This document shows positions 50,936 through 64,000 of a stretch of 64,000 nt of DNA, one piece after another. How positions within the stretch are numbered: position 1 is the stretch's first letter; every line of letters begins with the position of its first letter. Source of the DNA: Urechis unicinctus (taxonomy: Eukaryota > Annelida > Polychaeta > Xenopneusta > Urechidae); the NCBI GenBank assembly GCA_034190875.2, contig CM067343.1:40993116-41057115 (forward strand), read 5' to 3'. The notes below the pieces were generated by a model. The model saw only the letters and a list, made by a program, of their open reading frames with translations, was not told where the DNA came from and did no database searches. Both the position numbers and the translations under genes were made by a program.

Positions 50936-51410
50936 ATAATAAGGAATGTTATCTACTACACATATGCATCTTTAATAATTGGCGTAATATATGCCGTCGC
51001 TACACATATGGATACCATCGCAGGTCGTGTCCTAAAAGTATATATGTATGTATTTATGATGTATGTTTGCATGTTTGTGTGTATGATTTCCTGTGTAAAT
51101 ATATATGTATGTATGTATGCAAGTATTTCGAGTATCAGGAATTAGTTGGCAGGACTTTGCATAGTAAACACATTGTAAATGTATGTGGCCTGTATGTACG
51201 TATGTATGTTATGTAATCGTGTAAACATGTACGACAAACTCCGAATGTATGTGACAACGATGTATGTATGTATGTATGTATGTATGTATGTATGTATGTA
51301 TGTATGTATGTTGTATGTAATTGTATGTAATATATGTATGTATCGTATGTATGTATGGATACCATCGTAGGTCGTGTATGTATGTAGTATGTATGTATGT
51401 ATGTATGATG
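50936..51410. other. Rearranged, motif-invaded border of the X2 microsatellite
   Basis: In X1 the order is unique sequence 1,036-1,200, then 1,200-1,370, then the array. In X2 the 1,198-1,350 equivalent comes first (50,936-51,080), followed by the 1,036-1,197 equivalent (51,085-51,260), then by part of the former again (GGATACCATCGTAGGTCGTG at 51,357). Within the middle piece, words that differ from X1 have become TGTATG-like: GCCGTGACATCC became TATGTGGCCTGT, GTCGG became GTATG, CAGCCACG became CATGTACG, and GAACATAGAC became GAATGTATGTGAC. X1 905-1,035 is missing. Confidence 0.75.
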
Positions 51411-52117
51411 TATGTGTGTATGTTTGTGTGTATGTATGTATGTATGTATGTATGTATGTATGTATGTATGTATGTATGCAAGTATGTATGTATGTATGTA
51501 TGTATAATTGTATGTATGTATGTATGTATGTATGTATGTATGTATGTATGTATGTATGTATGTATGTATGTATGTATGTATGTATGTATGTATGTATGTA
51601 TGTATGTATGTATGTATGTATGTATGTATGTATGTATGTATGTATGTATGTATGTATGTATGTATGTATGTATGTATGTATGTATGTATGTATGTATGTA
51701 TGTATGTATGTATGTATGTATGTATGTATGTATGTATGTATGTATGTATGTATGTATGTATGTATGTATGTATGTATGTATGTATGTATGTATGTATGTG
51801 TATGTATGTATGTATGTATGTATGTATGTATGTATGTATGTATGTATGTATGTATGTATGTATGTATGTATGTATGTATGTATGTATGTATGTATGTATG
51901 TATGTATGTATGTATGTATGTATGTATGTATGTATGTATGTATGTATGTATGTATGTATGTATGTATGTATGTATGTATGTATGTATGTATGTATGTATG
52001 TATGTATGTATGTATGTATGTATGTATGTATGTATGTATGTATGTATGTATGTATGTATGTATGTATGTATGTATGTATGTATGTATGTATGTATGTATG
52101 TATGTATGTATGTATGT
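51262..52117. repeat. (GTAT)n microsatellite in X2
   Basis: Irregular first part (51,262-51,520, with ATAATTG, TTGTATG and GATGTATG variants) and then a nearly pure array to 52,117 with a single TGTG interruption near 51,798. It ends in the same flank as X1 (GTGATAGGCGATTAT). Reverse-strand frames of more than 300 codons here encode only the tetrapeptide repeat Tyr-Ile-His-Thr and are not genes. Confidence 0.97.
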
Positions 52118-54181
52118 GATAGGCGATTATGAGCGGGATCAAGCAGACCAGAGATGCTGGAGGACATGCCTATAACATTGAATATCCAATGATAAGACTG
52201 ACATGAATGAACAGCCGCGAATTTTCTTCGATTAAGAAGAGAGGGATATTCACGTCACCGTGGATCAGAAGTTGGAGACGATAGAAATGCAAACTTTAGC
52301 TGCCATGTCACCGCAGTCCAATGGAATTGACCAGACCAATTCAGCCTCTCGTGAATTCCTAAACCCATGGCAAACACACTGCCCCGTTTTATTTGCATTC
52401 GACGATGTTAATGGAGACCTATTGCGGCCTTGAAATGTAGTCACTGGTTGAGTTTGTTGTCGCTCATGCATTTGCATTCATCAATAATGCATAGTAACGG
52501 ATATAACATGAATATGGTTGGCTCACATAGAGCTCATTCCATTCCAACAGAGTGCTACAAAGAGCTATATTTAAGCTGGCGGTGCCTTGTGTTCTATGAT
52601 GTAGAGTTGTCTTTTCCACCGATGGTGCATGACACATAAAGTCACTTCGGGTTTTTCACATCTGAAGATGTATGTGCATAGTTGAATGTACCAGATTTCT
52701 GCCCATTATTTGGAATACTTTACACCAGTGGGAATGAATCTAGAAACAACCCTGCTGCATCATAGCCAGCAGGAGGTCTTCAAGATTATTAAATCCCAAT
52801 TAACATTATCTGTCGGGATACAAAAATAAATTGTTGCGGTTTCTTCATCTCACTGTCCTAACACTTTTGCATGTTATGTATATCATCATTCTAAAGTGTC
52901 TTCGATATTACTCGTAGGTATACATAACATATGTTAGTGACAGGCAGGTTATTCGCCGATTTACAGAGATCAGAGTGACCATTGCGCTAGGCAGGTAAAG
53001 ATCGATCGATCAACGGCTCAGTCGCCATTAAACTTACATTCCGAGTTCATCTGCGAAATGTTCGAAACAAGCAGTGTTAACTTAAAAAAAAAAATATTTG
53101 TGTGAATACTATGCTATTGACCAGAGCTGTAGAAACGCACGATGTCATGTTTCAGTTGATATAAGACTCGACACAAGCTAGCTGGCTATACTATTGTAGT
53201 GTTTACGTCATCTATATTTTGCTGGGTAAGCAGGCAACATTGTTAAGCTACATTACTATATGTAGATAGTAACTACCTGACCTATTAATCATGCTTAACG
53301 TACCGTGAGCTCATAGGTATCACATAAATTGGTATATATTATGATTAAGTGAAGTTGACGAATCGCCAGGCCATGCTGTAAGAACACGTCATTGTTTCTA
53401 TACAACAGGAGCGGCTTCCAGTAGCCAGTAATAGGCGTTTTTGTCATCCCAACGAGCAAGCTGCACCCCCTCCCGTCCCCGCCAAATGCATGAGGCAATA
53501 AACACAGTTTTAAGTTCGTATTCCCCGTTGCGAGAAGTAAAGTCAGATGTTGTGCACCACTTGATTCGGGTACTATCTTCATTTCCAACGACTGATGGCA
53601 GGGTCTCGCAGTAGCTTAAGGGCTACTCCCAGTATCCCACAGTGTACTTGACCCCCGAAGTATCGGGTTGCTAGGTGCTATAACTAGGTTAATAAGAATT
53701 ATAGTGGTAAGATAAAAACATGGACCATAATGATTTGCTCCTGAATTACTGGCAGCTGCTAATACAGGAGCACTGTAGAAAACTGAAGTGGTTCTGAAAC
53801 TCAATATTTGCCCCCAATCCGTCACTAGCGTTATGGTCGTTGTTTCTAGGGGAACCAATACTTTTTTCGATGGCTAAACCACACTGTTAGGATAACGTAG
53901 TTTTGGATGGCTTTATGTATGTTATTGTTATAGGCTGCAGATGTTGTAAACATTAATTAATGAAAGCAGAGGCTTTTAAGTATCAATTCCATAATTCCAG
54001 TGAAGCAATTGCCTTTTGACTGCAAAGCGGCAGCGAAAATGCTGGTGTATCGCTGTGCTAAATCATACACCCTTGCGCCAGCCCAAGAGAATCGGATTTC
54101 TCTGTGCTTATTTCAAATTAACTCTTACATACCTCTCAACCACTCGAAACCATAGCCACATTTTTCTTGTATTCTGGTGTT

Positions 54182-56305
54182 TGGTCATGCAATAAGAAAA
54201 CTGTTCAAAACTACTTAAACCAACTTGCATCTGTGAGGAGTGCCCCGAAATGTATATTGTCCATATACATCCAAAACACTTTCGGGAAGAATTTGTTTTT
54301 AAACATTGAGATATCAAATGTTTATTGTTGGCTGGTGCAGACAATGCCTCCAATCATTAGGGGTTTGCTATTGGCTTTGCATTGTTGCATCGGTGTATAA
54401 ATCTGTGGATATTAGAAATCGAGCCTCAGTTAACGCAGACATATTCATCGTGTATGATAAGCCAGACAAACAAGTGAAGTTGGCTATTGCCTCGTGTACC
54501 TGAATTTCGTTTGATCTGTATTTAATGTAAATTTCATTGACATTAAAATATTTAATTACAAAACTTTTAACGGGGCAGCGATCAGGCGTGGTGAGTAAAG
54601 TTATAATCTATTGCGGAGTTTAATACTTGTTGGAATTGGTCTAGTGTTTATTAACTGTACTTATATAAGGCACCCAATGTTAATTAATCATTCTGCCTAC
54701 CAACGTTAAGTTTTTATATTCTTTAAAAATCTCATCTTCCAAATAATTGTTTTACTTAGAAGCGTTTGATTTTAGCTCGTGTGTTATAAACGAACGCAGC
54801 AAGGAAATATTCAAAAATTACCGACAATATCATCCAAGTTAATTTCCGGTAAAGGCTTTATATCATGCAAGTGCCACATCAATCAATCAATATGTAATAT
54901 CAGAGAAGCGATAGTGGCCAACTTGGGCGCATGGAATTAATATTACATCTAGATTTATCAAAATCTCTATGTACCATATTTAATGATATATTTAACGAAA
55001 TTGCTTTTAGAACGTAATTACATCGAGCCACCCACCACTATTCTTCGCTAGCTTACCACTCTGTATAAATATCGCGTATCATCGTCGTTCAATACAATCA
55101 GCATCCACTCCCTTGATAATTTTACCTGAGCTACTACCAAAAATGCCGGGCGAAATGTTTAATAATTTGCCCTGACCTATTGCCCGACACGTACGTTAAA
55201 TGCAATTAATTACAGTGCTATTGATGGATTCGGTTTGTCCTATTGGCGGCGATATTTCAACCGCCTTCAAGGTCAGAACGTTTAATACAAGCAACAATTT
55301 GTGATCAATAGATTTGGACAAATTATATTGAAGCTAAACTTATTTATTTATTACCAGAAAAAGGAAAATGTGACAGAAAAACATCGTGCATGATTCCAAG
55401 TCTGAGGAAGTCAAGTAATAGTATTTGTCCCGTGGGAGCAAATAATAACAAAGGAGATAATGGCATTGGATTACTATGTGAACATAATTGTTTTTTTTCC
55501 CCGATTAATAAATAGTACATAAATACAGGCAGGAAAGCTGGACAGATGAAAATGAGCGAACTGTTCTCCTATTGAAACATATAACATTTACTGCCGATAG
55601 CATTTAATCAAGATCATAAAATCTTCTGCTCTATGATGATGCAATGATCCTACCATTAAAACGCCCATGGATGCATGGCTCGGTCGTGTTTAAACAAATC
55701 GTATGTAACACGCATTATATATTTTGATGTTAACAAAATGCTGCATATTTTGGGAACCATCGTGTGTCTATGTTTTGCTGCACTGCGGCTATTAAGCATT
55801 AGATCTATGTGTCTACGATATATGCTTCTTTATATTTGCTTAAGGCATATTCGTAGAATGTGATATTAGTGGATCGAAACAGCAAAACCACTGCCTATGT
55901 GAATCCATTAGGTGTGCACAGCTACGGTGGCATAGTCGACTAAGTATTTTGAGCAGCAATCACTTTCATGTTTCCAAAACTAAACCCGTATGGTTGCCAT
56001 GTTCTGTAGTTGATTTTCGGAAGTGATAGAAACATGGAAGAGTTGCAAGATATATCGCCCTAGCAGATAACCAAACTTTTAAGGACAAGTGACTTCATAT
56101 CCAAAGAAATCTCTTTCTCGCATGCCACGTGTCTTCTGCATTATTCACAATAATTTTAATCAGTGTATATCTACAATTAACGGCCGTAAATATAATCCCC
56201 TGTGTCTGTTTATAGTGACGCAAAAGCGATGCATTTTTAAATAACACTGTCATGTATTTTGATACTGCATAATAACTGGGTAAATGCATTGTAAAATACA
56301 TAATT
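54182..56305. repeat. X2-only segment (deleted from X1)
   Basis: Present in X2 and absent from X1, where the flanks join at about 4,058. Its first part has old relatives at 34,735 (E) and 40,650 (F), so it is ancestral to X. Open frames are at most about 100 codons (56,095-56,400, minus), with no recognisable domain. Confidence 0.75.
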
Positions 56306-57642
56306 ATAATAGTTATATTTACATAATTATGATTGCGGAAACCAAATATACCGCCTCTCTTCAACAAGGCTCTCAAGCGATGCGGCCTCTTATCCGTCAT
56401 ATGCGCAGAGTTATCTGATAGACAATTGTCACATTGAAAGAGTGAGTACAGGAGGAAACATCTTCAATTTTCCCTTTAATCAGGCAAATGCATTCTGATT
56501 AAATAAGAACTGGCGATTTAAGTGTCCACGCAATCTCATAGACCCGGGATAAACTCGACCAATTCATCTCTGAGCTTGTATGCTGAGACGTAAATAATCC
56601 ATATTAATTGTTTCTTGGACATGTTTACTGCTGATTGGATTTGCTCATTTGTATAGCCTACGTTTTTGTTGCCGGTAATATGACACTGGCTGTAAACTAC
56701 AATTGCCATTGGAATGGATCGTATTTTCAAATATGTTCTGGTGCCAAAAAGACATACAGGTTAAAAAAGGAAGACAGCAAATATGAGGTTTTTATTTTTG
56801 CGAAAATAAGCACTGCACAATGAACTAATGTCAAGCTGTAAGGATATTGTCATGCTGGTCTTGCATCGACAAATGGTTAATTCACAGTGGCTAACTATAT
56901 TTCTGGTTTATACACACCTGATCGATGTTAGACGTTCTGTTATTATTTCGCTCATAATATCAACCTACGGAATGTTTAATTTCAGGCGTTGATTGAATAA
57001 AATTAATTTTCGATGATGACTAAACCTTTTCTCAGTTTTAATATACTAAAATTAACATAGTTGTCTTAAATAATGACATTTGATGAAATATCTCATAATG
57101 AATATGACAGGAGATGAGAAGCAGTCGAATTTTAATGAATCGAATATTTATAGGTTGGCTGTTAATTTCCGAACAAATGATATAGTACATATCTAGTGAT
57201 TATTGTCTCCGTATCCTATCACAGAAGGTAAGGATGCAAAGTTTTCCCATACAAACTCGCGTTTGGTAATCAATGACGTAAGATATTTACGCATATAGTA
57301 TGTAATGGGAGTAATTTCAATACATCGGTCAATGCACGATTTTACATTAAATAAACACCGATGACTATTTGGTTACGTTTTATGCCTGCAAATTTTAACA
57401 ATGGGGATACTCTAGTACCTCACCGAATAACTCAACTTTACTTAAACAAATTTTCGCAATTATGTATAATAGAATTATATACATCTCTGTTAGTCATGAA
57501 TTTGCACGCAATCCAAATTAAGCGTCTCATGCATAATCCACAAATCATGTTTTATCACCGAACTCGTCAAATATACGATACAAGGCCATGTTTGCCAATA
57601 CAATTGGTGACACCGTCCTAAGCTGCATGCACCTAGGTCCCA

Positions 57643-57693
57643 CAAGTGCAAGGCAACCAATGACATTGCTTATCTTAGCAACAGTTATTCTGG
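57643..57693. other. Filler sequence at an X2 deletion join
   Basis: About 51 bases that match neither side of X1 around the 1.7-kb deletion (X1 5,495-7,181). Filler of this size at a deletion join is typical of end-joining repair with templated insertion. I could not find its source in the window by eye. Confidence 0.6.
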
Positions 57694-60600
57694 GCAGCAA
57701 ATTGCTCTGCTAGTATGCCGCGCCAAATACAATCCCGAACAGATGTTCCCTTTGACATGTTTTTTTGCAGATTCATTTTAACAATTTGAGCAGATCATCC
57801 AATCTGAACACCGCATCCGGAACTTGATATATGTAAACGATTGCTAACACGATTCCATTGGTTTTGGACTTTTTGGGCTTAAAAGGCGGGTCCACCACCC
57901 AAACGCGAGTTATGCAGATTCGCATGCAGAGGCGACGACAGTTATCCGGGATGAGCTGTAATAATAATTTTACAACTCGCAGTAAGTACTATTTAACGCA
58001 TAATGACTGACCTTGTTCTGCTTAGACGTCCACATAGCTCGCAACATTCTTGCGACAGAGGCAAAGCAGCTGAAGTTTCAATGTAGAAAATCTTTTACAC
58101 CGACCAATTATTTACCTGGTAACAGTATTCCAATAAGTTAATATTTATCCCTAGAAATTTCATCAATGCTGGTTTTAGAATCGATTATTAGGAGGTCGGT
58201 TGTAGATATATGTCAACATCAAGAAAGAGACATCTCACTCAGCACTAACCGCCTCTTCCGTCGACCCCTAGATTGTGCACCAATCCAAATTTGTCCATTA
58301 CAAAAAGTTTCTAGCGTTCTGTTTCTGATAGGGTCGCCGTTCGAACAATTGGTATGGAGTCGGTCTGTAGGAAGCGTACCTAGCACGTGCTCTGTGTAAC
58401 CGATCGTTTAGCGGCAAGCATGCGGCCCTTCCAAAACAGTTCGACTCAATACGATGTTGCATTAACCACAAGCTGCAAATGCTCTCGCCAACGCTGAGTC
58501 CGGCGAATCTAAAGCCAACCTTCGCGAGTTTCAAATATTTCCATATTTATCAAAAACATTACACTAATCATCATAGTCCATTTAAGTTAATTACCTTAAA
58601 TAGACGTTACTCAAAACATCCCCTTAGCCGTTGCTTAGACGTAATGGTACAATGATGTCAGTCGGTTCTCCGGCTAATGTTGGGTTATCAGCAACACTGT
58701 GCATTTAACGAAAATAATGTGATAGATATCAATATCAAAGGCGTATATCGTGCGGCCTTAAAAGTTAGCACTGTAGGCGAATTGTCAGGAATTGGTTACA
58801 GTGTTAGGTAAAGCGTCACGGAAAAAAAAAATTCGCACCGATAGCTGCTCGGTGTATCAAGTTTGTTCGTATATTTATCATATCGCTAGCTTAGTTAATG
58901 ATAAGTGATTCATTGAATAATAATTCATTTTTTATCGAATGTGATATTCATAACTTTCGGGCTGTTACCGATAACATGACGTACCTGAAGCGCATACTGT
59001 ATATGATTGAGGTGTTATTATTGATATCAGTAAACAGTGCTCCGATGCAATAGGTAAGGCGAGCAGTGCTCTCGGGATAACCAGACGGACGTTCAGTTGA
59101 GTACAAAGGTTTTCTACTAAGCTAACAGCCGTAGTCTGAAGACTGCGCTTGATATGTTTGACATCTTTAAAAACGTTGTGTCTCCGCTGGCACCTCATGC
59201 AAAATGTTCGATGGATTATTATCCAAGGTAGTTCAGGCTCGATATGTATTTGATTAAAAGTGGCTATGGCAGGGCATTTCATGACCTAACGTTTTTTGCC
59301 ATGGCCAGCTGTCAACATAACAAATTTGGTATTAATCTTTGTAAATCATTCTAAATTGCAGAATAACCATAATCATTCAAAGCTTCATTGCACCAACAAT
59401 GCTTGCAATCAATTATTAGAATATTTTTGATCCACGTTATGAACGCAGAACTTGTGAGTTGACAAATAGTGGCCAGGATTTGTAAGCCTTGTCAATTCGC
59501 GCCTTTCCTTACAATATCTCTTTGTATGCGAGAAATCCACGTATCGCTCGTCATGACGCGGTTTCAGGTACACAAGAATTTATGTGGTTTATATTGGGAA
59601 GGCATTGGTCATGTTAATTAAATTGTTAAACTTGCCACAGTACTAAGTTTGTGTCAATATGGGCATCATCTAATTAGAAAGCCGTCACTATATAAACATT
59701 GCCTTAGTAAAATGCCATGACAGGATCAGAACAGTGCTCTTTCAACATTCAACGTTTGAATTCGGTCATACTGAGCTTGTTTGGTGTTAAACAGCTGTAT
59801 TATGCCAATTGCAGACGAATATGATAACAACATGGTCGAATCTTATTAAAGTAACAAGATCGTTGTTTTTTACGTTAGTAACTCAACAATGACAAAATTC
59901 AGCTCTTCAAGTAATTGTGATTATAAGCTAAGTTTATTTGGTTGACTTAATTTTGTTAAGACGGCGTGGAGCAAGTATTCTCCTTAGGAAATCATATGAG
60001 CCGTTATACTATTCTACCATGTCGACAAAACGCAATATAAACCAAGTTGGCCAAGAGTGCAACCCGAAATGTTATTACCTTCATATTTTCATATTCATCA
60101 ATAGCCCCGCAAACACTATATATGGCGTGATCAAACATTGCTTGTCTGGCGCGTGTCACCCGTCCTCACAGCCGCCGTGTGTTTGTACATCATAGTGTAT
60201 GCTTAAGAATGTGAGTTTTTTTTCTAAATAAGCTGTTATTATGCAACAGTGATTCCGGAATTCCTTTGGCTAACAATGAAGCATCTAAACTGTGTATGGT
60301 AATTATTCTAGTGGCCTCACAATATTGTCAACCTGTCGGTAACTATTAGAAAAAGCCTAGCATAGATTTCCCTTAATTGCGCAACTACACTTATATGGTA
60401 TTTGTGTTAATCAGATGCAAGCATATCGTTAGGGAATAAATTCTCTAGAATAAGCAAACAACTATCAACTTGCAAATGCACATGCGATACCGATTATTTA
60501 TATGCATCACAAACTCAATGATTTAAATAAACTGTAATAAAACGACGTTACTTGAAGAGTACCCCGATTTTGATTGGTAGACGTAGTAGCAACAATAACC

Positions 60601-62829
60601 TGTCGCAATAAGATACTGGATTGCCAAAACAGAGATCCCTTTTAAATGCATGCCACAAATTCAACCGGACAGTAGCGTTTATATGCAAGAAGTCAATCAA
60701 GGTATAGCTTCGCGTTCGAATGATGATAAAGGTATACATATTCATTAATGTACATGAGTCTGCCCGTTCGCTGTTTATATTTGAATACACATACTAGAGG
60801 TTCGTACTCGTTGATCCGAATGATGCACCTTTGACTTGATACCACAACGATCAGTGTTTGGCAAGGTTAGTGGGGTCTCGTGAATTTACTTTCCAAATGA
60901 CTTGGTGTCATTACAGGTGAATTACTTATAATAATAGCTACACGGTAATTTGCTAAGCAAAGTTTGTATCACTGAATGCGAGACAATTGATGTCAGACAA
61001 TATTTTCCGACTTAATTTGTTCGATCAGCAGCTTTTTTTAGCTGTTAACGTGGTAGTTTTTACGTGTTTATAATACTCTTTGTGGTCTATTCTAACAAAT
61101 TCATCAGTTCTATTCGCGGTGTACAATTGTGAATAATTAATACAATTTATATGGTTTGCCAATCGCTGTATAGTGGAACTGAAGAACGAGTTGAAGAGCC
61201 GGTAATGTTATGTTTATGAACGCTACTTGCTTGGGGCTGGGGATATTTATTAGGCTTAGTTCCAGTCATATATCTGCTTATTGAAGCATGGTATTTCATC
61301 CTGGGTCCTTAACATCCTCATATCGGGTACATATCTTATTCAGAACCTTAGTGAATTATATATCCAGTTTACTTCGTCTTGAAACATAATATTGGATGAA
61401 ATGTATTGCTTACTTTAAACCGTTTCTGAGCAAATGAATGCTGCGACTTTTTTTAATTAATGACACTCTCACGTTGAAGCAAGATAGAATGTAGCTACTG
61501 TAGAATATTTAAGTACTTTCAACGTATCTTGTGTGCAAATGTCACGGTCACTAGATGTTTCAAAAGTGCTGGTGTGGATGTTGCAGCCTACACGAAAGTC
61601 AAGTGCCTTTGGATAGGGCCTATAGATCTGCGGACCATTGTTTTGGCTGATAGAAGAAACGTATTGTGTTAAATACGAAATAATGGACAGCATTCTGTTT
61701 AGTTATGACTGGCTTACCAAGAAGTGACCGTGCAAGTAAGTCATTTACTCTCCTTCTCATCAAATTTGAGGAAGTTACAGCACAAATAAGTAACAACTTG
61801 ACGACAAACCTTAGAGCTCCACAAAGTTATAGGATACGATGGATGGTTTTAGGAAAGGTAATGTCTAATTATTGTGTACCGAAAACGACGAATTATGATA
61901 GGAAGCGTTGTCCATTAAATCAAGCTCTTTAAGTGCTCAACCAAGCGCCCATTTTGAAACCCTATTATTGCCATTGTTATCTTCAAAGACGAAAAGCTGT
62001 TTATCAATGTGCAACTGCAGCCTCAAAGCTGAAAACTTCTCAAGGGATCTTCTTCTTCTTTGTCCACTTGTTTCTTCATATCTGGGTTCGTACTACGGCG
62101 TCAACCGTTTAATACACGTTGTTCAATCAGCTTAGCTAGCACTCTTTGTTCATCAGTTAATCCATGTGGTTACCTAAGTTAGAAATATTCAAGCTTGAAG
62201 TGTGAATTTCTCTATCCACTTCGGCCGAGGTTTGATGATGAATTAAGAATAGCAAGTTAAGGCACGCATAATATTCGCGTGATAGTAGATCAGGTCTGCG
62301 TCATCGCTGTAGCAAGAATTCGTAATGGTGTCTTACATTAAACATCATTTGGGCAGTCGTTATTACCGGCACGCGTGTGTAACTTTTCCAACATAGTTTG
62401 CCTCTTCATTATTACTGTCAATTCTTTCCATAATGTTCGCTCTTTATTCAAGACCAATAGGAGCTAACAATGGTTATTTGTTCAGTTTCGATCGAGTCAA
62501 TAGCGTTTATTCTGAGTACAGTGTCACGTAGCATGTGTGCGAAGCCGCAACCATGTTGTCTGGTAAAAATGCTAACCGCTAATTACACAGAATTAAAATC
62601 AGAGACCATTTCAGGTATTGACTAAGATATATGATTAATAGTTAAAATAAGCAGACGTTCATGTCGTAATTAAAACGTTGTCACCGCAATACGATAGGCT
62701 CCTGGCATATTTCATATCGCAATACAAGCCTAAGTAATCGAAATAGTTTGCCTCCGATGCTCAAATATGGAATCGAACTATAGCTTTATATTTTGAACGC
62801 ACCATCAATAATGACGTTATACAGTTTGT

Positions 62830-62847
62830 GGGGGAGGGGGGGGGGGG
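62830..62847 (+). repeat. G5-A-G12 tract in Y-D
   Basis: Copy-D version of the variable G-tract: five Gs, an A, then twelve Gs. Confidence 0.9.
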
Positions 62848-63929
62848 TGAGAAACTACATTATCACCGACTTGTGTGCCATACTGTGAAGTGTTCGTCCA
62901 TTAAATGTGACAATCTCTTCCCACAGCTGCGTTATTGGGATGTGTTTCCAGCCCGCTAAATGCACTGGATCCATAATCTGTTAAATATATATATTTTAAT
63001 CATTGCCGCTGTGCCCACATTTGATGTTTTGTTTGATTTTTGCTCATGCATCCGATAAAAGTGATTTCGAGGTTTGCAACCCTTTGCAGGCAGCAAATAT
63101 GACTGCATGTTCAGATATAAAAACATGTATTACTATTTTAATTTTGAGACCGATCTCTATTCATGGCTTGTCTATTCCTTACAAACTGCGATCACAAGAC
63201 TGACAACTGTAATATAATTATATTTAGCCTAAAATCCTGATGCGTCGACTTATTGTTGTCTAAAAAACGGTCATATTTATTATCATCACAGGCTGTCCTA
63301 CAATGCACGTTTTTCAGTGAAAGGTTAAGTAGATTGTGGATGCAAGGCGTGCCAAATGCGCTGATGGATAATTATGAAATTGGATTCAACGAATGGTTTT
63401 GCAGATGCGTCGCCTTAAAGATTTCTATATTAAAGGCTCTTTTTTTATTCGTAAATTGGCTGTAATACTGCCCCTCAATAGGAACATAAATTTCAATTTA
63501 CTGAGTATTTAGCATGATATGTGAATGCTATGAGGGATTGCATCGTCGCTGATCAGTCAGTCTAGGATTTTGGATAGCCAAGACAGGGAATCATTTATAG
63601 CTATGCGGCAACAATAATTCTAGCAATCAAAAATGTAGGCGGAAGAATATGATAATTATAGCGTCTTGTCATCTACGTCTCTGCAAGGTTTGTTTTATAA
63701 ATCGATCTCAGTAGCGTTAAACATGAAGCAGCGAATAGCCAACGTAAGTAGCTACAGTGAAGTGGTCATACTCATCCAACTGGTTAGATTACGAATGCAT
63801 AAGTGAGGATTTGGGTTAGTTGGTAACGGTGCGGTGCCAATTTGCAGCATACATACGAAAACAATTTGCTTGACAGATCTTCGTATCGCTTGTCATAGCG
63901 CTCTTTCAGATATGATAAGCAAGATGACA

Positions 63930-64000
63930 AGTATTGCTGTGGAGAGATGTGGCGTCACTGGGATTAAGGTCCCCAGGGCGGCCAATACAAGAGATACAAA
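63930..64000 (+). mobile_element. LINE fragment in Y-D (cut by the window end)
   Basis: Starts GTATTGCTGTGGAGAG at the same site as in B and C and reads into CCCAGGGCGGCCAATACAAG, the GGQYK-encoding segment. The internal deletion is close to that of C but keeps a few more bases (AAGGTCC). The finger-encoding end is outside the window. Confidence 0.85.

Larger units (their letters stand above)
50022..61080. repeat. Long repeat block X, copy 2 (X2)
   Basis: Matches X1 from the first base of the window to the X/Y border, with large differences. The microsatellite region is rearranged (50,936-51,410). A 2.1-kb segment missing from X1 is present (54,182-56,305). A 1.7-kb X1 segment is replaced by about 51 unrelated bases (57,643-57,693). 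A 645-bp X1 segment is missing (join near 59,355). Elsewhere the copies agree almost base for base, so duplication is fairly recent although the indels are many. Followed directly by Y-D. Confidence 0.88.
61081..64000. repeat. Long repeat block Y, copy D (cut by the window end)
   Basis: Starts at TGTGGTCTATTCTAAC right after X2 and follows Y through the G-tract (62,830-62,847) to the LINE fragment (63,930). Its 5' end shares variants with B (TTGCTTGGGGCTGGGG, TTTCATCCTGGGTCCT and CAATCGCTGTATAG), while its LINE segment shares the internal deletion with C. Copy D is therefore a mosaic. The rest lies outside the window. Confidence 0.88.

Noticed and set aside
51135-52175. Open frames of 200-341 codons across the X2 GTAT array
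   Set aside because: Same microsatellite artefact. The non-repeat ends differ from those in X1 and show no domain.
58965-59282. 105-codon minus-strand frame in X2
   Set aside because: A 16-base difference at about 8,624 in X1 breaks the frame, with no sign of selection for coding.

Overview
The window looks like nuclear, gene-free repeat DNA from a eukaryote, most likely an animal. It is A+T-rich. It has very long tetranucleotide (GTAT/ATGT) and dinucleotide (AT) microsatellites, no operon-like gene packing, and no open frame outside microsatellites longer than 138 codons in 64 kb. The only recognisable protein-coding remnant is the decayed C-terminal end of a non-LTR (LINE) retrotransposon reverse-transcriptase ORF, ending in a C-x2-C-x12-H-x4-H finger. 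That tail type is common in LINEs of invertebrates and other animals. I cannot name the species.

Nearly all of the identifiable structure is self-similarity. Two kinds of long block recur head-to-tail on the same strand, which I call X and Y. X occurs at 1-11,225 (X1) and 50,022-61,080 (X2), and as a short 3' piece at 24,220-25,038. Y occurs at 11,226-17,010 (A), 17,011-22,576 (B), 25,039-about 29,837 (C) and 61,081 to the window end (D, cut). A and B abut directly. X and Y are also distantly related to each other: parts of 7,500-9,950 align with parts of 12,900-14,900. Both therefore seem to descend from an older unit of roughly 4.6-5.4 kb. The centre (about 34.4-48.1 kb) holds much older, rearranged and diverged X and Y pieces. 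The region reads as a long-lived macrosatellite-like array with young copies at both ends and eroded ones between.

Region by region: X1 with a GTAT microsatellite (1.3-1.95 kb); Y-A and Y-B in tandem; an unassigned 1.6 kb spacer; a piece of X plus Y-C; a local duplication and (AT)n tracts (29.6-33.5 kb) around unassigned sequence; the diverged mosaic (34.4-48.1 kb); a second GTAT microsatellite (48.4-48.7 kb); unassigned sequence to 50.0 kb; X2 with its own large GTAT microsatellite (51.0-52.1 kb); and Y-D. The LINE fragment lies at the same site inside Y-B, Y-C and Y-D but is absent from Y-A.

I found no gene with a supportable function, no rRNA or tRNA, no CRISPR array and no regulatory system. 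What is worth a second look is how the array evolves: Y copies with mosaic ancestry, complementary deletions in the two X copies, and a place in X2 where unique sequence has been rewritten in patches toward the TGTA motif. All similarities were found by eye. Boundaries are good to a few bases where two young copies diverge abruptly and to about 50-100 bases in old copies.
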